Positions 18,846 through 27,605 of a DNA stretch of 64,000 bases are shown here, one piece after another. The position numbers were made by a program, and so were the translations under genes. The stretch lies in assembly GCA_040702985.1 (NCBI GenBank), contig CP159991.1:868001-932000 (forward strand), given 5' to 3'. This DNA comes from Alloscardovia omnicolens. Lineage in GTDB: Bacteria; Actinomycetota; Actinomycetes; Actinomycetales; Bifidobacteriaceae. Under the pieces are notes generated by a model. The model did no database searches. It had not been told where the DNA came from and worked only from the letters and a program-made list of their open reading frames with translations. Numbering within the stretch: the first letter of the stretch is position 1; each line of letters begins with the position of its first letter.

Positions 18846-19940
18846 ATGATTGCCGTACTTATTGGACTTGTGGTCTCTTTGGTTGTTACCTTTGTGGGCA
18901 CGCCAATAGTGACCAAAGTAATTCAACAGCTTCATTATGGTCAATATATTCGCCAGGACGGTCCGCAATCTCATCTGGTTAAACGCGGTACACCAACCAT
19001 GGGTGGCATTGTTATTAACCTGGCGATTGTGCTCGGCTGGCTTTCATCTGCTCTTTACCGGCACGTGTCCTTTGGGGTGCCAATTTCTATTAATGCGCTG
19101 TTAGTACTTTTCGTTATGGTATCGATGGGATTCCTTGGTTTTATTGATGACTTTGCAAAAGTGGCTAAAAAGCAGAATGAGGGATTGAGTATTCCCGCTA
19201 AATTTGCAGGTCAGATTCTTTTCGCAACGCTATACGCTGTGCTCTCCTTAACGCTTAAAGCGCCTAATGGAGCAGTATCTGCTCATTCCGGTGTTACTTT
19301 TATTGAGAAACCCTTTATTAATTTTGAGTCTTTAGGCTTTGTGTTGTCTACTATTTTGTTCGTGGTCTGGGTCAATTTTTTGCTTGCTGCATGGACGAAT
19401 GCAACGAATCTTACCGATGGATTAGATGGTTTAGCTTCCGGCAGCTCCATGGTTGCTTTTATTGGTTTTGCTATTATCGGTATGTGGCAAAGCTACCATA
19501 TGATTCCTGCTGCGCAGTCCTATAGTTACACTGTTCAAGATCCTCAAGACTTAACTATTATCGCTCTATGTGCTGTGGCAGCGTGCTTCGGATTCCTCTG
19601 GTTTAATTCCAATCCAGCCACTATTTTCATGGGCGATACCGGCTCATTAGCTTTAGGTGGACTGTTTGCAGCCTTGTCTATCGCTACGCACACAGAAGTT
19701 CTGGCTGTGATTTTGGGTGGTTTATTCGTATGGGAAGCGGTTTCTGATGTTATTCAGATTTTCTCCTTTAAAGTTTTCCATAAGCGTGTATTTAAGATGG
19801 CTCCTATTCATCATCATTATGAGCTAAAAGGCTGGTCAGAGAATAAAGTTGTGGTGCGTTTCTGGATGATTGAAATGGTCTGTGTAATTGCCGCTCTTGT
19901 TATTTTCTATTTGGATTGGGTTGTGCGTTCGGGAATTTAG
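18846..19940 (+). CDS. mraY: Phospho-N-acetylmuramoyl-pentapeptide-transferase MraY
   Basis: MraY transfers phospho-MurNAc-pentapeptide to undecaprenyl phosphate, forming lipid I in the membrane. The 364-residue protein has about ten membrane segments and the family motifs GTPTMGG near residue 50, GFIDDFAK near 100, TNATNLTDGLDGLA near 185, FMGDTGSLALGG near 260, and APIHHHYELKGW near 325. The aspartates of these loops bind magnesium and catalyse transfer. ATG at 18846 is chosen with GGGAG nine bases upstream; a TTG at 18837 is directly against that site and less likely. Confidence 0.96.
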   Translation: MIAVLIGLVVSLVVTFVGTPIVTKVIQQLHYGQYIRQDGPQSHLVKRGTPTMGGIVINLAIVLGWLSSALYRHVSFGVPISINALLVLFVMVSMGFLGFIDDFAKVAKKQNEGLSIPAKFAGQILFATLYAVLSLTLKAPNGAVSAHSGVTFIEKPFINFESLGFVLSTILFVVWVNFLLAAWTNATNLTDGLDGLASGSSMVAFIGFAIIGMWQSYHMIPAAQSYSYTVQDPQDLTIIALCAVAACFGFLWFNSNPATIFMGDTGSLALGGLFAALSIATHTEVLAVILGGLFVWEAVSDVIQIFSFKVFHKRVFKMAPIHHHYELKGWSENKVVVRFWMIEMVCVIAALVIFYLDWVVRSGI

Positions 19941-20003
19941 CGAGCGGTAGCTGTATACGTTTTATTACTCGTTCCCCATATTTATTTGTTTGTGAAGGTC
20001 AAC

Positions 20004-21428
20004 ATGAAAACATATCTGGTAGTCGGTTTAGGGGTTTCTGGACAAAGCGTTGTAGATGTTTTACGCGCACAAGGTATGCGTGTTGAGACTGCGGACGATA
20101 AAAAACCTGCTGATTACACTCTGGCAGATTTAGCGCGCGAAGATTGCGATTATAGTTCCTTCGACTGCATTATTACCTCGCCAGGTTTTAAGCCGACAAC
20201 TGACTTTGTGCTGCGAGCTGGGCAAGCTGGTGTGCCTGTTATCAGTGATGTTGAGTTGGCATGGCAAATGCACAACAGTATGGATATGGCTGAGCACCAG
20301 CAGTGGATTGGTATTACGGGAACAAATGGTAAAACCACAACCACAGAAATGACTGAAGCTATTATGCGCGCTGCAGGGCGTAAGAGCGCTGCAGTAGGAA
20401 ATATTGGTAATGCTATTGTGCCGGCTATTGCAAGCCAAAGTTTGGACACCATTGTGGCTGAACTCAGCTCGTTCCAATTGCACTATACGCACAGCGTGGA
20501 ACTGGAATGCGCGGCTATTACGAATTTGGCTGATGACCATTTAGATTGGCATGGTGGTTTTGAGCAGTATGCTGCTGATAAGGCAAAAATATATGCTGGT
20601 GTGCGCACTGCTATGATCTATAATGCTGACGATGCTCGGGTGACCACACTTGCTGAGAATGCCTATGCTCAGCGCAAGGTGGTCAGTTGCCAGCTCATAG
20701 GTTTTACTCTTAACAAACCTCTACCAGGACAGATAGGTGTAGAGGACGGTTGGATTCTTAATCGCAGTAGTTTAGATACTCCTGATGAAAAGCTTGCTCC
20801 AGTAGCATCTTTTACTCATTTAACAGAGCCTGATGGCAGCGTGTATCCACATTTGTTGGCTGATGCATTGTGCGCTTTATGTTTGAGTCTTGCTGCAGGA
20901 GCGCCCGTAGATGAGGCGTTAAAGGCTTTGCAATCTTTTGCCCCTAGCGGACACCGAATTCAAACCGTGGCTACCGCTCATACCGGCAATGGTGATATCC
21001 GTTTTGTTGATGATTCAAAAGCCACCAATGCTCACGCTGCAGCAGCCTCTTTAAGCAGTTATGCTCCTCATTGTGTGGTGTGGATTGCTGGAGGCTTAGC
21101 TAAGGGTGCAGAATTTGACTCTTTAGTTCGCAATCACCATGATGTTATGAAAGCAGCTGTGATTATTGGGCGCAACCAGCAGCCTATGTTGCAAGCGTTT
21201 AAGCAGTATGCGCCGCAGATTCCTTTAACAGTTATTGACCCCGACTCAGCGGAAACAACACCAATTATGCAGCAGGCGGTAGAAGCTGCTGCTCAATATG
21301 CTCAGCCAGGTGACGTGGTTCTTATGGCTCCAGCCTGTGCATCAATGGATCAGTTTGTCTCCTATGCTGACCGCGGTGAGCAATTCGCTCACTATGCTCA
21401 AGAGTGGGTGAGTGGTCATGGCGAATAG
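20004..21428 (+). CDS. murD: UDP-N-acetylmuramoylalanine--D-glutamate ligase MurD
   Basis: MurD adds D-glutamate to UDP-MurNAc-L-Ala. The 474-residue protein begins with the Rossmann-like VVGLGVSGQS, then TSPGF, the ATP loop GITGTNGKTTTTE near residue 105, the ELSSFQL motif and NLADDHLDWHG, and the C-terminal DDSKATNAHAA segment; all are typical of MurD. ATG at 20004 follows AAGG by five bases, and the protein then starts as homologues do. The end overlaps ftsW. Confidence 0.95.
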   Translation: MKTYLVVGLGVSGQSVVDVLRAQGMRVETADDKKPADYTLADLAREDCDYSSFDCIITSPGFKPTTDFVLRAGQAGVPVISDVELAWQMHNSMDMAEHQQWIGITGTNGKTTTTEMTEAIMRAAGRKSAAVGNIGNAIVPAIASQSLDTIVAELSSFQLHYTHSVELECAAITNLADDHLDWHGGFEQYAADKAKIYAGVRTAMIYNADDARVTTLAENAYAQRKVVSCQLIGFTLNKPLPGQIGVEDGWILNRSSLDTPDEKLAPVASFTHLTEPDGSVYPHLLADALCALCLSLAAGAPVDEALKALQSFAPSGHRIQTVATAHTGNGDIRFVDDSKATNAHAAAASLSSYAPHCVVWIAGGLAKGAEFDSLVRNHHDVMKAAVIIGRNQQPMLQAFKQYAPQIPLTVIDPDSAETTPIMQQAVEAAAQYAQPGDVVLMAPACASMDQFVSYADRGEQFAHYAQEWVSGHGE

Positions 21429-22764
21429 TAAGACCAGCAGTAAACGTTCGTCGCTTGCCCATCGTTTTCTAGCTCAAGTGCAAGAATTCATACAAAATCC
21501 AGGTCAATGGTGTAATCGATTCATTGATCGGGGAGTAAGAGTTTTTACCGTAGGATCTCGTCTTGAGCATTCTGACGATAACCGCGATGTGAATTATTCT
21601 GGCTGGCGTATGATTTATAATCCTGTGGCGAGTTACTGGGGATTGGTCAGCAGTACTGTTGTTCTCACCGTGATTGGATTGGTCATGGTGTTTTCCAGTT
21701 CTACGGCCAAATTGGTAGGCACAAATCAATCAATGTGGGCAACTCTGCTACGTCAAGGTGCTTTTGCCGTCATGGGTTTTGCTGCTTTAGGTGTTTTACA
21801 GCTTGTGAAGCCTGCTGTTGTGCGTAAATTAAGTGGCTTATTTTTACTCGTCTCCTTGATACTTCAAGCTATGACTTTTACGAGCTTCGGATCAAGTGCT
21901 GGCGGTAACGTGGGCTGGATTATTCTGGGGCCGATTCGTTTTCAGCCTGCAGAAATCTTAAAATTTGCTTTATGCATTTGGCTTCCTACAGCTTTGATAG
22001 CTGCTAAAAAAGAAAGTGATCGTATTCATCATCGTTTTAAAAGGCTGATCCCCTATATTCGTCCGGTACTCTATTTTATGCTGGCATTAGGCTTAGTCGT
22101 TGCAGGTAAGGATGTGGGTACAGCAGCAATTGTAGCGCTTATTGGTGTTGCGGCTTTCTTTATTGTGGGGTTCCCCGTGTCTTATATGCTCATAGCTGGT
22201 GCCTCGCTTGGCGTATTTGTATATTTACTTTTGATTCGTGGAAGCGCGAATCGTTGGGCTCGTATTCAGGCAACGTACGGTGGATGTTCAACTCGAGAGG
22301 CTGCGCAGTCTAAAGCTATTTGCTTCCAATCTCTGCATGGCGATTATGCGCTGGCAACTGGTGGCTTAACTGGTGTGGGCTTGGGTAATTCACGAGAAAA
22401 GTCATATCTGCCAGCTCAAGACAACGATTATATTTTTGCCATTATTGGTGAAGAGCTAGGTTTTATTGGCGCTTTAGTTGTTATTCTCTTCATTATTGTC
22501 ATGGCTTGGTCGTTGATTAACTTGTCGTTGCGTCACCAAGATATTTATATGCAAATGGTCTTAATGTGTTTTGGTGTATGGTTTGCCGCGCAATCCTTCG
22601 TCAATATTTTTGTGGTTCTCGGTGTATTACCTGTTATGGGTTTGCCATTGCCGTTTATCTCTTCTGGTGGATCTGCACTTGTTATGTGTTTGGCTGGAGC
22701 GGGAATATGCATACGCATGGCAAGAGAACAGGAAGATGTGCGAGCTAGCCGTGCACGCGGGTAG
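21418..22764 (+). CDS. ftsW: Septal peptidoglycan glycosyltransferase FtsW (SEDS)
   Basis: FtsW polymerises lipid II at the septum with FtsI. The 448-residue protein has a basic cytoplasmic N-terminus of about 70 residues followed by about ten membrane segments. SEDS motifs are present: GPIRFQPAEILKFAL near residue 180, AGKDVGTAAIV near 225, and the C-terminal LPFISSGGSAL near 410. The long loop after the seventh segment contains QSLHGDYALATGGLTGVGLGNSREKSYLPAQDNDYIF-type sequence of the family, with a cysteine pair (GGCSTR and AICFQS) that is unusual. ATG at 21418 lies inside murD. Confidence 0.94.
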   Translation: MANSKTSSKRSSLAHRFLAQVQEFIQNPGQWCNRFIDRGVRVFTVGSRLEHSDDNRDVNYSGWRMIYNPVASYWGLVSSTVVLTVIGLVMVFSSSTAKLVGTNQSMWATLLRQGAFAVMGFAALGVLQLVKPAVVRKLSGLFLLVSLILQAMTFTSFGSSAGGNVGWIILGPIRFQPAEILKFALCIWLPTALIAAKKESDRIHHRFKRLIPYIRPVLYFMLALGLVVAGKDVGTAAIVALIGVAAFFIVGFPVSYMLIAGASLGVFVYLLLIRGSANRWARIQATYGGCSTREAAQSKAICFQSLHGDYALATGGLTGVGLGNSREKSYLPAQDNDYIFAIIGEELGFIGALVVILFIIVMAWSLINLSLRHQDIYMQMVLMCFGVWFAAQSFVNIFVVLGVLPVMGLPLPFISSGGSALVMCLAGAGICIRMAREQEDVRASRARG

Positions 22765-22779
22765 GGCGGTCGCGTCATA

Positions 22780-23970
22780 ATGGTGAGTATGAATCAATCT
22801 GACAATCTTCATATTGTTCTGGCAGGCGGCGGAACAGCAGGACACGTTAATCCTTTGTTGAGTATTGCTCAATGTATTCGTCGGCTGGAACCGCAGGCGC
22901 AGATTTCTGTTATTGGAACTTCCGCTGGGTTGGAATCACGCCTTGTTCCGCAAGCTGGTTTTGAGTTAGATACGATTGAAAAAGTGCCTTTTCCTCGTTC
23001 TTTAGCGCCATCGAATTTAATGTTTCCTGCTCGTTTTATGAAGCAGCTGAAAACAGTGAAAGAGATTTTTCAACGCCGTCAGGCTGATGTTGTTGTGGGA
23101 GTGGGAGGTTATGCTGCAGCTCCTGCCTACGTACAGGCACATTCTATGCGTATTCCGCTCGTCATTCATGAACAGAATGCTCGTGCAGGAATGGCGAATA
23201 AATTAGGCGCTCGTTGGGCGCAATATGTGGGCGTAACATACGATGACTGCGGATTGACTGCTCGTGCACATACTCAAGTGGAACGTGTGGGTTTGCCGTT
23301 GCGTACAGTCATCTCTGAGCGTGCTGCAGCCTTAGAAAAGGATCGAGGAGAAGCCAAGCGTGCTGCAGCATTGGAGCTAGGATTAGATCCAGATATTCCG
23401 ATTGTGGCTATTACTGGTGGATCTCTAGGAGCCGTGAATGTGAATACGGCTGTGGCGAATGCAAGTCACGAACTTTTATCGGGCGCGCAAGTTGTCCATT
23501 TAACGGGTAAAGGTAAAAGCGCATCTGTTCGTGCTGTTGTTTCTGCTTTAGCAGGAGAAAATGTTCTGAGCGACCTGGGATCAAGCGATGGAGATTATCA
23601 TATTGCTGAATACTGGGAGAATATGGATGCTGTGATGGCTGCAGCAGATCTGGTGATATGCCGTTCTGGAGCTGGAACAGTTGCTGAACTCACTGCTTTA
23701 GGAATCCCTGCAGTGTATGTGCCTTTGCCTATTGGCAATGGTGAACAATCCTTTAACGCTCAACCTGTGGTGAACGCAGGAGGTGGCATCATGGTTCATG
23801 ATGATGAATTTACGGCTGCATGGATTAGGCAACACGTGGTGCCATTATTGGCTGATAAAGACAAACTTTCAGCAATGAGTGCTATAGCGTGGAATTACGG
23901 CAAACGTGATGCAGCTGAAAAAATGGCTCATACAATTATTGATTTGGCATACGCAGCGAGGACGAAATAA
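22780..23970 (+). CDS. murG: UDP-N-acetylglucosamine--lipid I GlcNAc transferase MurG
   Basis: MurG converts lipid I to lipid II on the inner face of the membrane. The 396-residue GT-B enzyme shows the N-terminal glycine-rich AGGGTAGHVNPL loop, VVGVGGYAAAPAY near residue 105, HEQNARAGMANK near 128, GGSLGAVNVN near 210, and CRSGAGTVAELTALGIPAVYVPLP near 290-315 where UDP-GlcNAc binds. Two starts, 22780 and 22789, are possible; neither has a strong ribosome binding site. The stop codon overlaps the murC start. Confidence 0.95.
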   Translation: MVSMNQSDNLHIVLAGGGTAGHVNPLLSIAQCIRRLEPQAQISVIGTSAGLESRLVPQAGFELDTIEKVPFPRSLAPSNLMFPARFMKQLKTVKEIFQRRQADVVVGVGGYAAAPAYVQAHSMRIPLVIHEQNARAGMANKLGARWAQYVGVTYDDCGLTARAHTQVERVGLPLRTVISERAAALEKDRGEAKRAAALELGLDPDIPIVAITGGSLGAVNVNTAVANASHELLSGAQVVHLTGKGKSASVRAVVSALAGENVLSDLGSSDGDYHIAEYWENMDAVMAAADLVICRSGAGTVAELTALGIPAVYVPLPIGNGEQSFNAQPVVNAGGGIMVHDDEFTAAWIRQHVVPLLADKDKLSAMSAIAWNYGKRDAAEKMAHTIIDLAYAARTK

Positions 23971-25508
23971 TGGTACAGATAATTTTGGATCCAACTGATC
24001 AGCCAATTGATTACCAGCAGGTGGACGTGATGAAATGGCAGCGTGTCCACTTTATTGGTATTGGCGGTGCAGGAATGAGTGTTCTTGCAGAAATGCTTCT
24101 TGAAAACGGTGTTCCCGTCAGTGGTTCTGACGCACATCGCAACGCAAAAACAGACAAACTGGAAGCCATGGGAGCCGCCATTTATGAAGGCCAATCTGCG
24201 CAGAATGTAGATGGGGCGTCTATTGTGGTATATTCTTCAGCCATTAAGCCGGATAATCCTGAAATTGTGCGTGCTTTTGAGCAGGGAAGTCTTGTTATGC
24301 ATCGCTCGGATATTCTAGCTACCCTTATGGCGCACAAGACCTCCATTACAGTGGCTGGAGCACATGGCAAAACAACGACTAGTGCTATGATTGCTCAGAT
24401 TTTCACAAGTGCCGGGCGTGATAATTTAGCAGATCCAAGCTACGCAATTGGCGGATCTATTCATACTCCTCACGGACTACAAGATGGAGGACACGCTGGT
24501 AAAGGTTCGGTTTTTGTTGCTGAAGCTGATGAATCTGATGGCAGTTTTCTCAAATACCAGCCGACCATTGCTGTGATTACGAACGTAGAGCCGGATCATC
24601 TTGATCATTATGCAGATGCTCAAGCCTTTGTTCATGCTTTTATTCAACACGCTCAACATGCCCAATCTCATGTTATTGTGTGTGGCGATGATGCTGGTGC
24701 TCTCAACGTGGTGCGTTCCCTGAGCGATGATGAACGTCAGCGAGCTATTGTCTATACAACGAATCCTGAGCTGAACTTAGAATACGCGCAGCTTGTTCGC
24801 ATTGACAGCGACAATGCTAGTACTGATGACGGCGGTCAAGATTTCTCCATTCAGTGGGAACAACGGTATGGTCAAGAAAAAATTCATGCTCATATTCGTG
24901 TTCCAGGTGAACATAATGTGCGTAACGCTACGGCTGCTTTGATTGCAGCTCTTATTGCTGGGGTTGAGCCAGCAGATGCTGCACGTGCACTTGACGATTT
25001 CCGTGGAGCGGCTCGTCGTTTCGATATTAAAGCAGTAGTTGAGGGTATTACTGTTGTAGATGATTATGCGCACCATCCAACCGAAGTGAGCGCTTTAATG
25101 GACGCTGCGCGCGTACGCTACCCTCAAGGACGTATTCGTGTTCTTTTCCAACCTCACTTGTTCTCGCGCACGCACTTTTTCGCAGATAAATTTGCGCAAG
25201 CATTAGCTAAAGCAGATGAAGCAATCGTCACAGGAATTTTCCCAGCGCGTGAATTCCAGAAAGATTGGCCAGATATCACTGCTCAGACCATTCCGAATGC
25301 TGCTGACGCTCAAGGTTTGTCCGCTCATATTCGTGCGTGTGAAGATATGAGGGAAGCGGCAAACTATTTAGCGGATTCAGCACAGGTGGGAGATGTTATT
25401 TTCACAGTCGGTGCGGGATCTATTACCGCTATGTCAGATGTCTTAGCTGCACGACTACGCGAACGATTTACTGATGATACAGCTCATGGTGGTGATGGAG
25501 TTCTCTAA
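23970..25508 (+). CDS. murC: UDP-N-acetylmuramate--L-alanine ligase MurC
   Basis: MurC adds L-alanine to UDP-MurNAc, the first amino acid of the stem peptide. The 512-residue protein has an N-terminal extension of about 20 residues, then HFIGIGGAGMSVLAE, SGSDAH, the ATP loop VAGAHGKTTTSAM near residue 130, EADESDGSFL near 190, and the C-terminal VDDYAHHPTEV and FQPHLFSRT. Overlapping start and stop codons join it with murG before and ftsQ after, indicating translational coupling through the last part of the cluster. Confidence 0.95.
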   Translation: MVQIILDPTDQPIDYQQVDVMKWQRVHFIGIGGAGMSVLAEMLLENGVPVSGSDAHRNAKTDKLEAMGAAIYEGQSAQNVDGASIVVYSSAIKPDNPEIVRAFEQGSLVMHRSDILATLMAHKTSITVAGAHGKTTTSAMIAQIFTSAGRDNLADPSYAIGGSIHTPHGLQDGGHAGKGSVFVAEADESDGSFLKYQPTIAVITNVEPDHLDHYADAQAFVHAFIQHAQHAQSHVIVCGDDAGALNVVRSLSDDERQRAIVYTTNPELNLEYAQLVRIDSDNASTDDGGQDFSIQWEQRYGQEKIHAHIRVPGEHNVRNATAALIAALIAGVEPADAARALDDFRGAARRFDIKAVVEGITVVDDYAHHPTEVSALMDAARVRYPQGRIRVLFQPHLFSRTHFFADKFAQALAKADEAIVTGIFPAREFQKDWPDITAQTIPNAADAQGLSAHIRACEDMREAANYLADSAQVGDVIFTVGAGSITAMSDVLAARLRERFTDDTAHGGDGVL

Positions 25509-26440
25509 TGGCTGCTAGAAAAGCATCATCACGTCTAACTTCTTCACACTCATTAGAGAATGAGCAGCGCAAGCCGCGTATTATTCGTGCCTCAAGTTTA
25601 AGCTCCGCCTCATTAGATGACGCAGAGCAGTCGTACCAACAGAATATTGGTATTGATATGCGCGATGAGCTGCGGGCACGACCAAAAACTCTTGACTTTG
25701 AAGAACGCAAAAAAGAGCAGCGCACGGCGCGTAGACGATACTGGTTTATACGCATAAGCATAGCTGTGCTTTCTGTTGCGATAATTACTTTCGGCGTGTG
25801 GGCGCTCGTCTTTTCGCCATGGCTGAAAATTCACGCAGATAAAATTTATATTTCCGGCGTGCAAAAATGGGTGTCGGTGGCGAAAGTTCAGACATATACG
25901 AATCCAGTTATCAATAAATCGCTGGTCATTGTGTCTGAAAGTGATATAGAACAGAAATTGGCATCAATTCCTGGGATTGCGTCTGCAGATGTGACGAAAG
26001 ACTATCCTCATGGTCTGATAGTAAGTCTGAAGGAGGATACGCCAACTGCTCTGCTTTTTGCTGAAGATAAAGGTAATTACGTACCGGTAGATGATCAGGC
26101 TCGCCATATGGACGCTGTAAAACAAGCTGAAGCAGGTATTCCTGTGATTAACGTTCCTACTGCAAAAAGTGGTTTACGCAATGAAACTGTGCGTGAAAGC
26201 ATTGCTGTATTGGCAGGGCTGGATAAGGATATGCGCTCGCATATTACCTCAACTCAAGCTAAAACGCAGGACTCTATTACTACTGTTTTAGACTCAGGAT
26301 ATACGGTTATATGGGGTAACTCTTCCAGTATTGAGACGAAACAGAAGATTGTGTCAGCTATTATCAATCAGCTTCAAGCCGAGGGGACGGCTACGGGAAC
26401 TATTGATGTGTCTGCACCGTCCAGGCCGATTGTGAAGTAG
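25508..26440 (+). CDS. ftsQ: Cell division protein FtsQ/DivIB
   Basis: FtsQ anchors the FtsQLB complex at the division site. The 310-residue protein has a long basic and Ser-rich cytoplasmic part (about residues 1-75), one membrane segment (about 77-100), a POTRA domain (about 105-185, from IYISGVQKWVS to LKEDTPTALL) and a FtsQ/DivIB beta domain. It is the last gene of the cluster in this window: ftsA and ftsZ do not follow, and ssrA is encoded next on the other strand. Confidence 0.9.
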   Translation: MAARKASSRLTSSHSLENEQRKPRIIRASSLSSASLDDAEQSYQQNIGIDMRDELRARPKTLDFEERKKEQRTARRRYWFIRISIAVLSVAIITFGVWALVFSPWLKIHADKIYISGVQKWVSVAKVQTYTNPVINKSLVIVSESDIEQKLASIPGIASADVTKDYPHGLIVSLKEDTPTALLFAEDKGNYVPVDDQARHMDAVKQAEAGIPVINVPTAKSGLRNETVRESIAVLAGLDKDMRSHITSTQAKTQDSITTVLDSGYTVIWGNSSSIETKQKIVSAIINQLQAEGTATGTIDVSAPSRPIVK

Positions 26441-26728
26441 GCTGCTTTCGGGCGTTGTAGGTGTGAAAGGTGAGGAGTCGTGGATAAATGGCGTGGAAGG
26501 TAAAAGTATTTAGCCCACAATGCATCAATAAAATTAGTGCACAGATTTCAGCACCCCCACGTCGAGGTGTGAAGAACAGAAATAATACGCCCAACTTCTG
26601 TACCACCCTCCAATCCTTGAAAGATGTGATTGGTGATCCATCGGATTATGCTGTTTTGATCTGCATTCCTTATTTGGGGACTAACTTGGTCTCCACCATA
26701 GTTTTTTGTGGGGGGGGGGATTGAGGTA
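26441..26728. other. Non-coding stretch with a G10 tract
   Basis: No gene is recognised between ftsQ and ssrA. A 78-codon plus-strand ORF is present but has no ribosome binding site and resembles nothing. A run of ten G follows six T at 26702-26719; it is a place where slippage or sequencing error is likely. Confidence 0.4.
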
Positions 26729-26763
26729 TAAAAAAGGGTTTCATATTTACCATATGAAACCCT
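26729..26763 (-). terminator. Terminator of ssrA
   Basis: Read on the minus strand, AGGGTTTCATA and TATGAAACCCT pair perfectly around a 7-base loop and are followed by a T run. It starts five bases beyond the tmRNA 3' end. Confidence 0.9.
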
Positions 26764-26768
26764 ACTCG

Positions 26769-27166
26769 TGGAGCCGCCGGGAATTGAACCCGGTTCCGAT
26801 GACCGTACCTCTAGCCTTCTACGTGCGTAGTTTGCTGGCCTTATGGCAATTTATCTTCCTCAAACATCGTCGCAAACTACGGTTTGCAGGAATAGTTGCA
26901 GTAAAAGTCCTTTAAGTCCCCTGAAACTCAAAACTTAAAGCAAGTCTTTAAATGACGCTCAGCATCTCCCCAAAGACATGAGAGAGTGAACGGAGTTGAA
27001 TACTCAGCTGGTTAAATCCTAGCGCGAAGCTTAGGCAGCGAGTGCAAACTCAGTGCGATTAGATTTAGCACTTATTTTTTACGGGTGGCACGTTTACGAG
27101 TGGACCCCCGCGTTCTCGGCACGCTTCTCTACAGCGAACAGATCACCGTCGAAACCAGTCGACCCC
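26769..27166 (-). ncRNA. ssrA: Transfer-messenger RNA (tmRNA)
   Basis: The minus strand has both ends of the tRNA-like domain: 5' GGGGTCG pairs with 3' CGGCTCC, and the T arm (GGTTCAATTCCCGGC) is just before the 3' end. The 5' end also has the conserved GACTGGTTTCGACGG. The tag reading frame, from GCT near 27078 to TAA, encodes AKSNRTEFALAA, ending in the ALAA degron read by ClpXP; this tag is what I recall for bifidobacteria. tmRNA with SmpB rescues ribosomes stalled on broken mRNA. The 3' CCA is not encoded (the bases after the discriminator A are CGA), so it must be added after transcription. Confidence 0.97.
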
Positions 27167-27250
27167 TTATATAGTTATGAAACCACGTACGCACGCAATA
27201 TAGCAGCGCACCTTCTCTAGTATACATAGATAAGACTAAGAACACCTCGC

Positions 27251-27574
27251 CTAGAGCGAAAAACTACATATCAATAGTTCTACCTTTATATACGGAGTAG
27301 TTCTTGTACTTATTCTCCTGAGATTGTGTCCGTATTTTCGCTGTTGCTTCACGTACGAGTTGCTGATCGCGTCCAGTACGAGGTTCATAGGGGAATTGTT
27401 CCCGTGCTCATACGGAGGGATACCTTTTCTTAAATGATCATCATAACTTCGATAATAAGGCGTGTGCATTGAGCGTTCCTCTTTTTCAAGTTTATCGCTG
27501 AAAAAGTCACAATACTCTGTAATCACCAGGCTGATGAGTGATTGCGTATAAAAATACGCCTTCCTTGCTAGCAT
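27251..27574 (-). CDS. Hypothetical protein, doubtful
   Basis: An open frame of about 107 codons lies behind the ssrA promoter. The product is basic with many Tyr and Arg (for example YYRSYDDHLRK) and has no motif I recognise. There is no good ribosome binding site and it overlaps the leader region of the NhaC gene on the other strand. It could be a remnant of an element inserted beside ssrA, a common integration site, or chance. Apart from the ssrA promoter and the NhaC leader hairpins nothing else is seen in 27167-27605. Confidence 0.2.
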   Translation of the reverse strand: MLARKAYFYTQSLISLVITEYCDFFSDKLEKEERSMHTPYYRSYDDHLRKGIPPYEHGNNSPMNLVLDAISNSYVKQQRKYGHNLRRISTRTTPYIKVELLICSFSL

Positions 27575-27598
27575 GATTCTCAATAAGAAACAAGGAAG
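27544..27598 (+). promoter_or_regulatory. Leader hairpins that may mask the NhaC ribosome binding site
   Basis: A small hairpin GCGTAT-AAAA-ATACGC (27544-27559) is followed by CTTCCTTG (27560-27567), which is the exact complement of CAAGGAAG (27591-27598). The latter contains the likely ribosome binding site for the GTG at 27606, so the long-loop stem would block translation when formed. Confidence 0.4.
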
Positions 27599-27605
27599 TG
27601 ATAGT

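Noticed and set aside
26488-26915. Two short plus-strand frames between ftsQ and the tmRNA 3' end
   Set aside because: One ends in the G10 tract, the other runs into ssrA antisense; neither has a ribosome binding site or a recognisable product.
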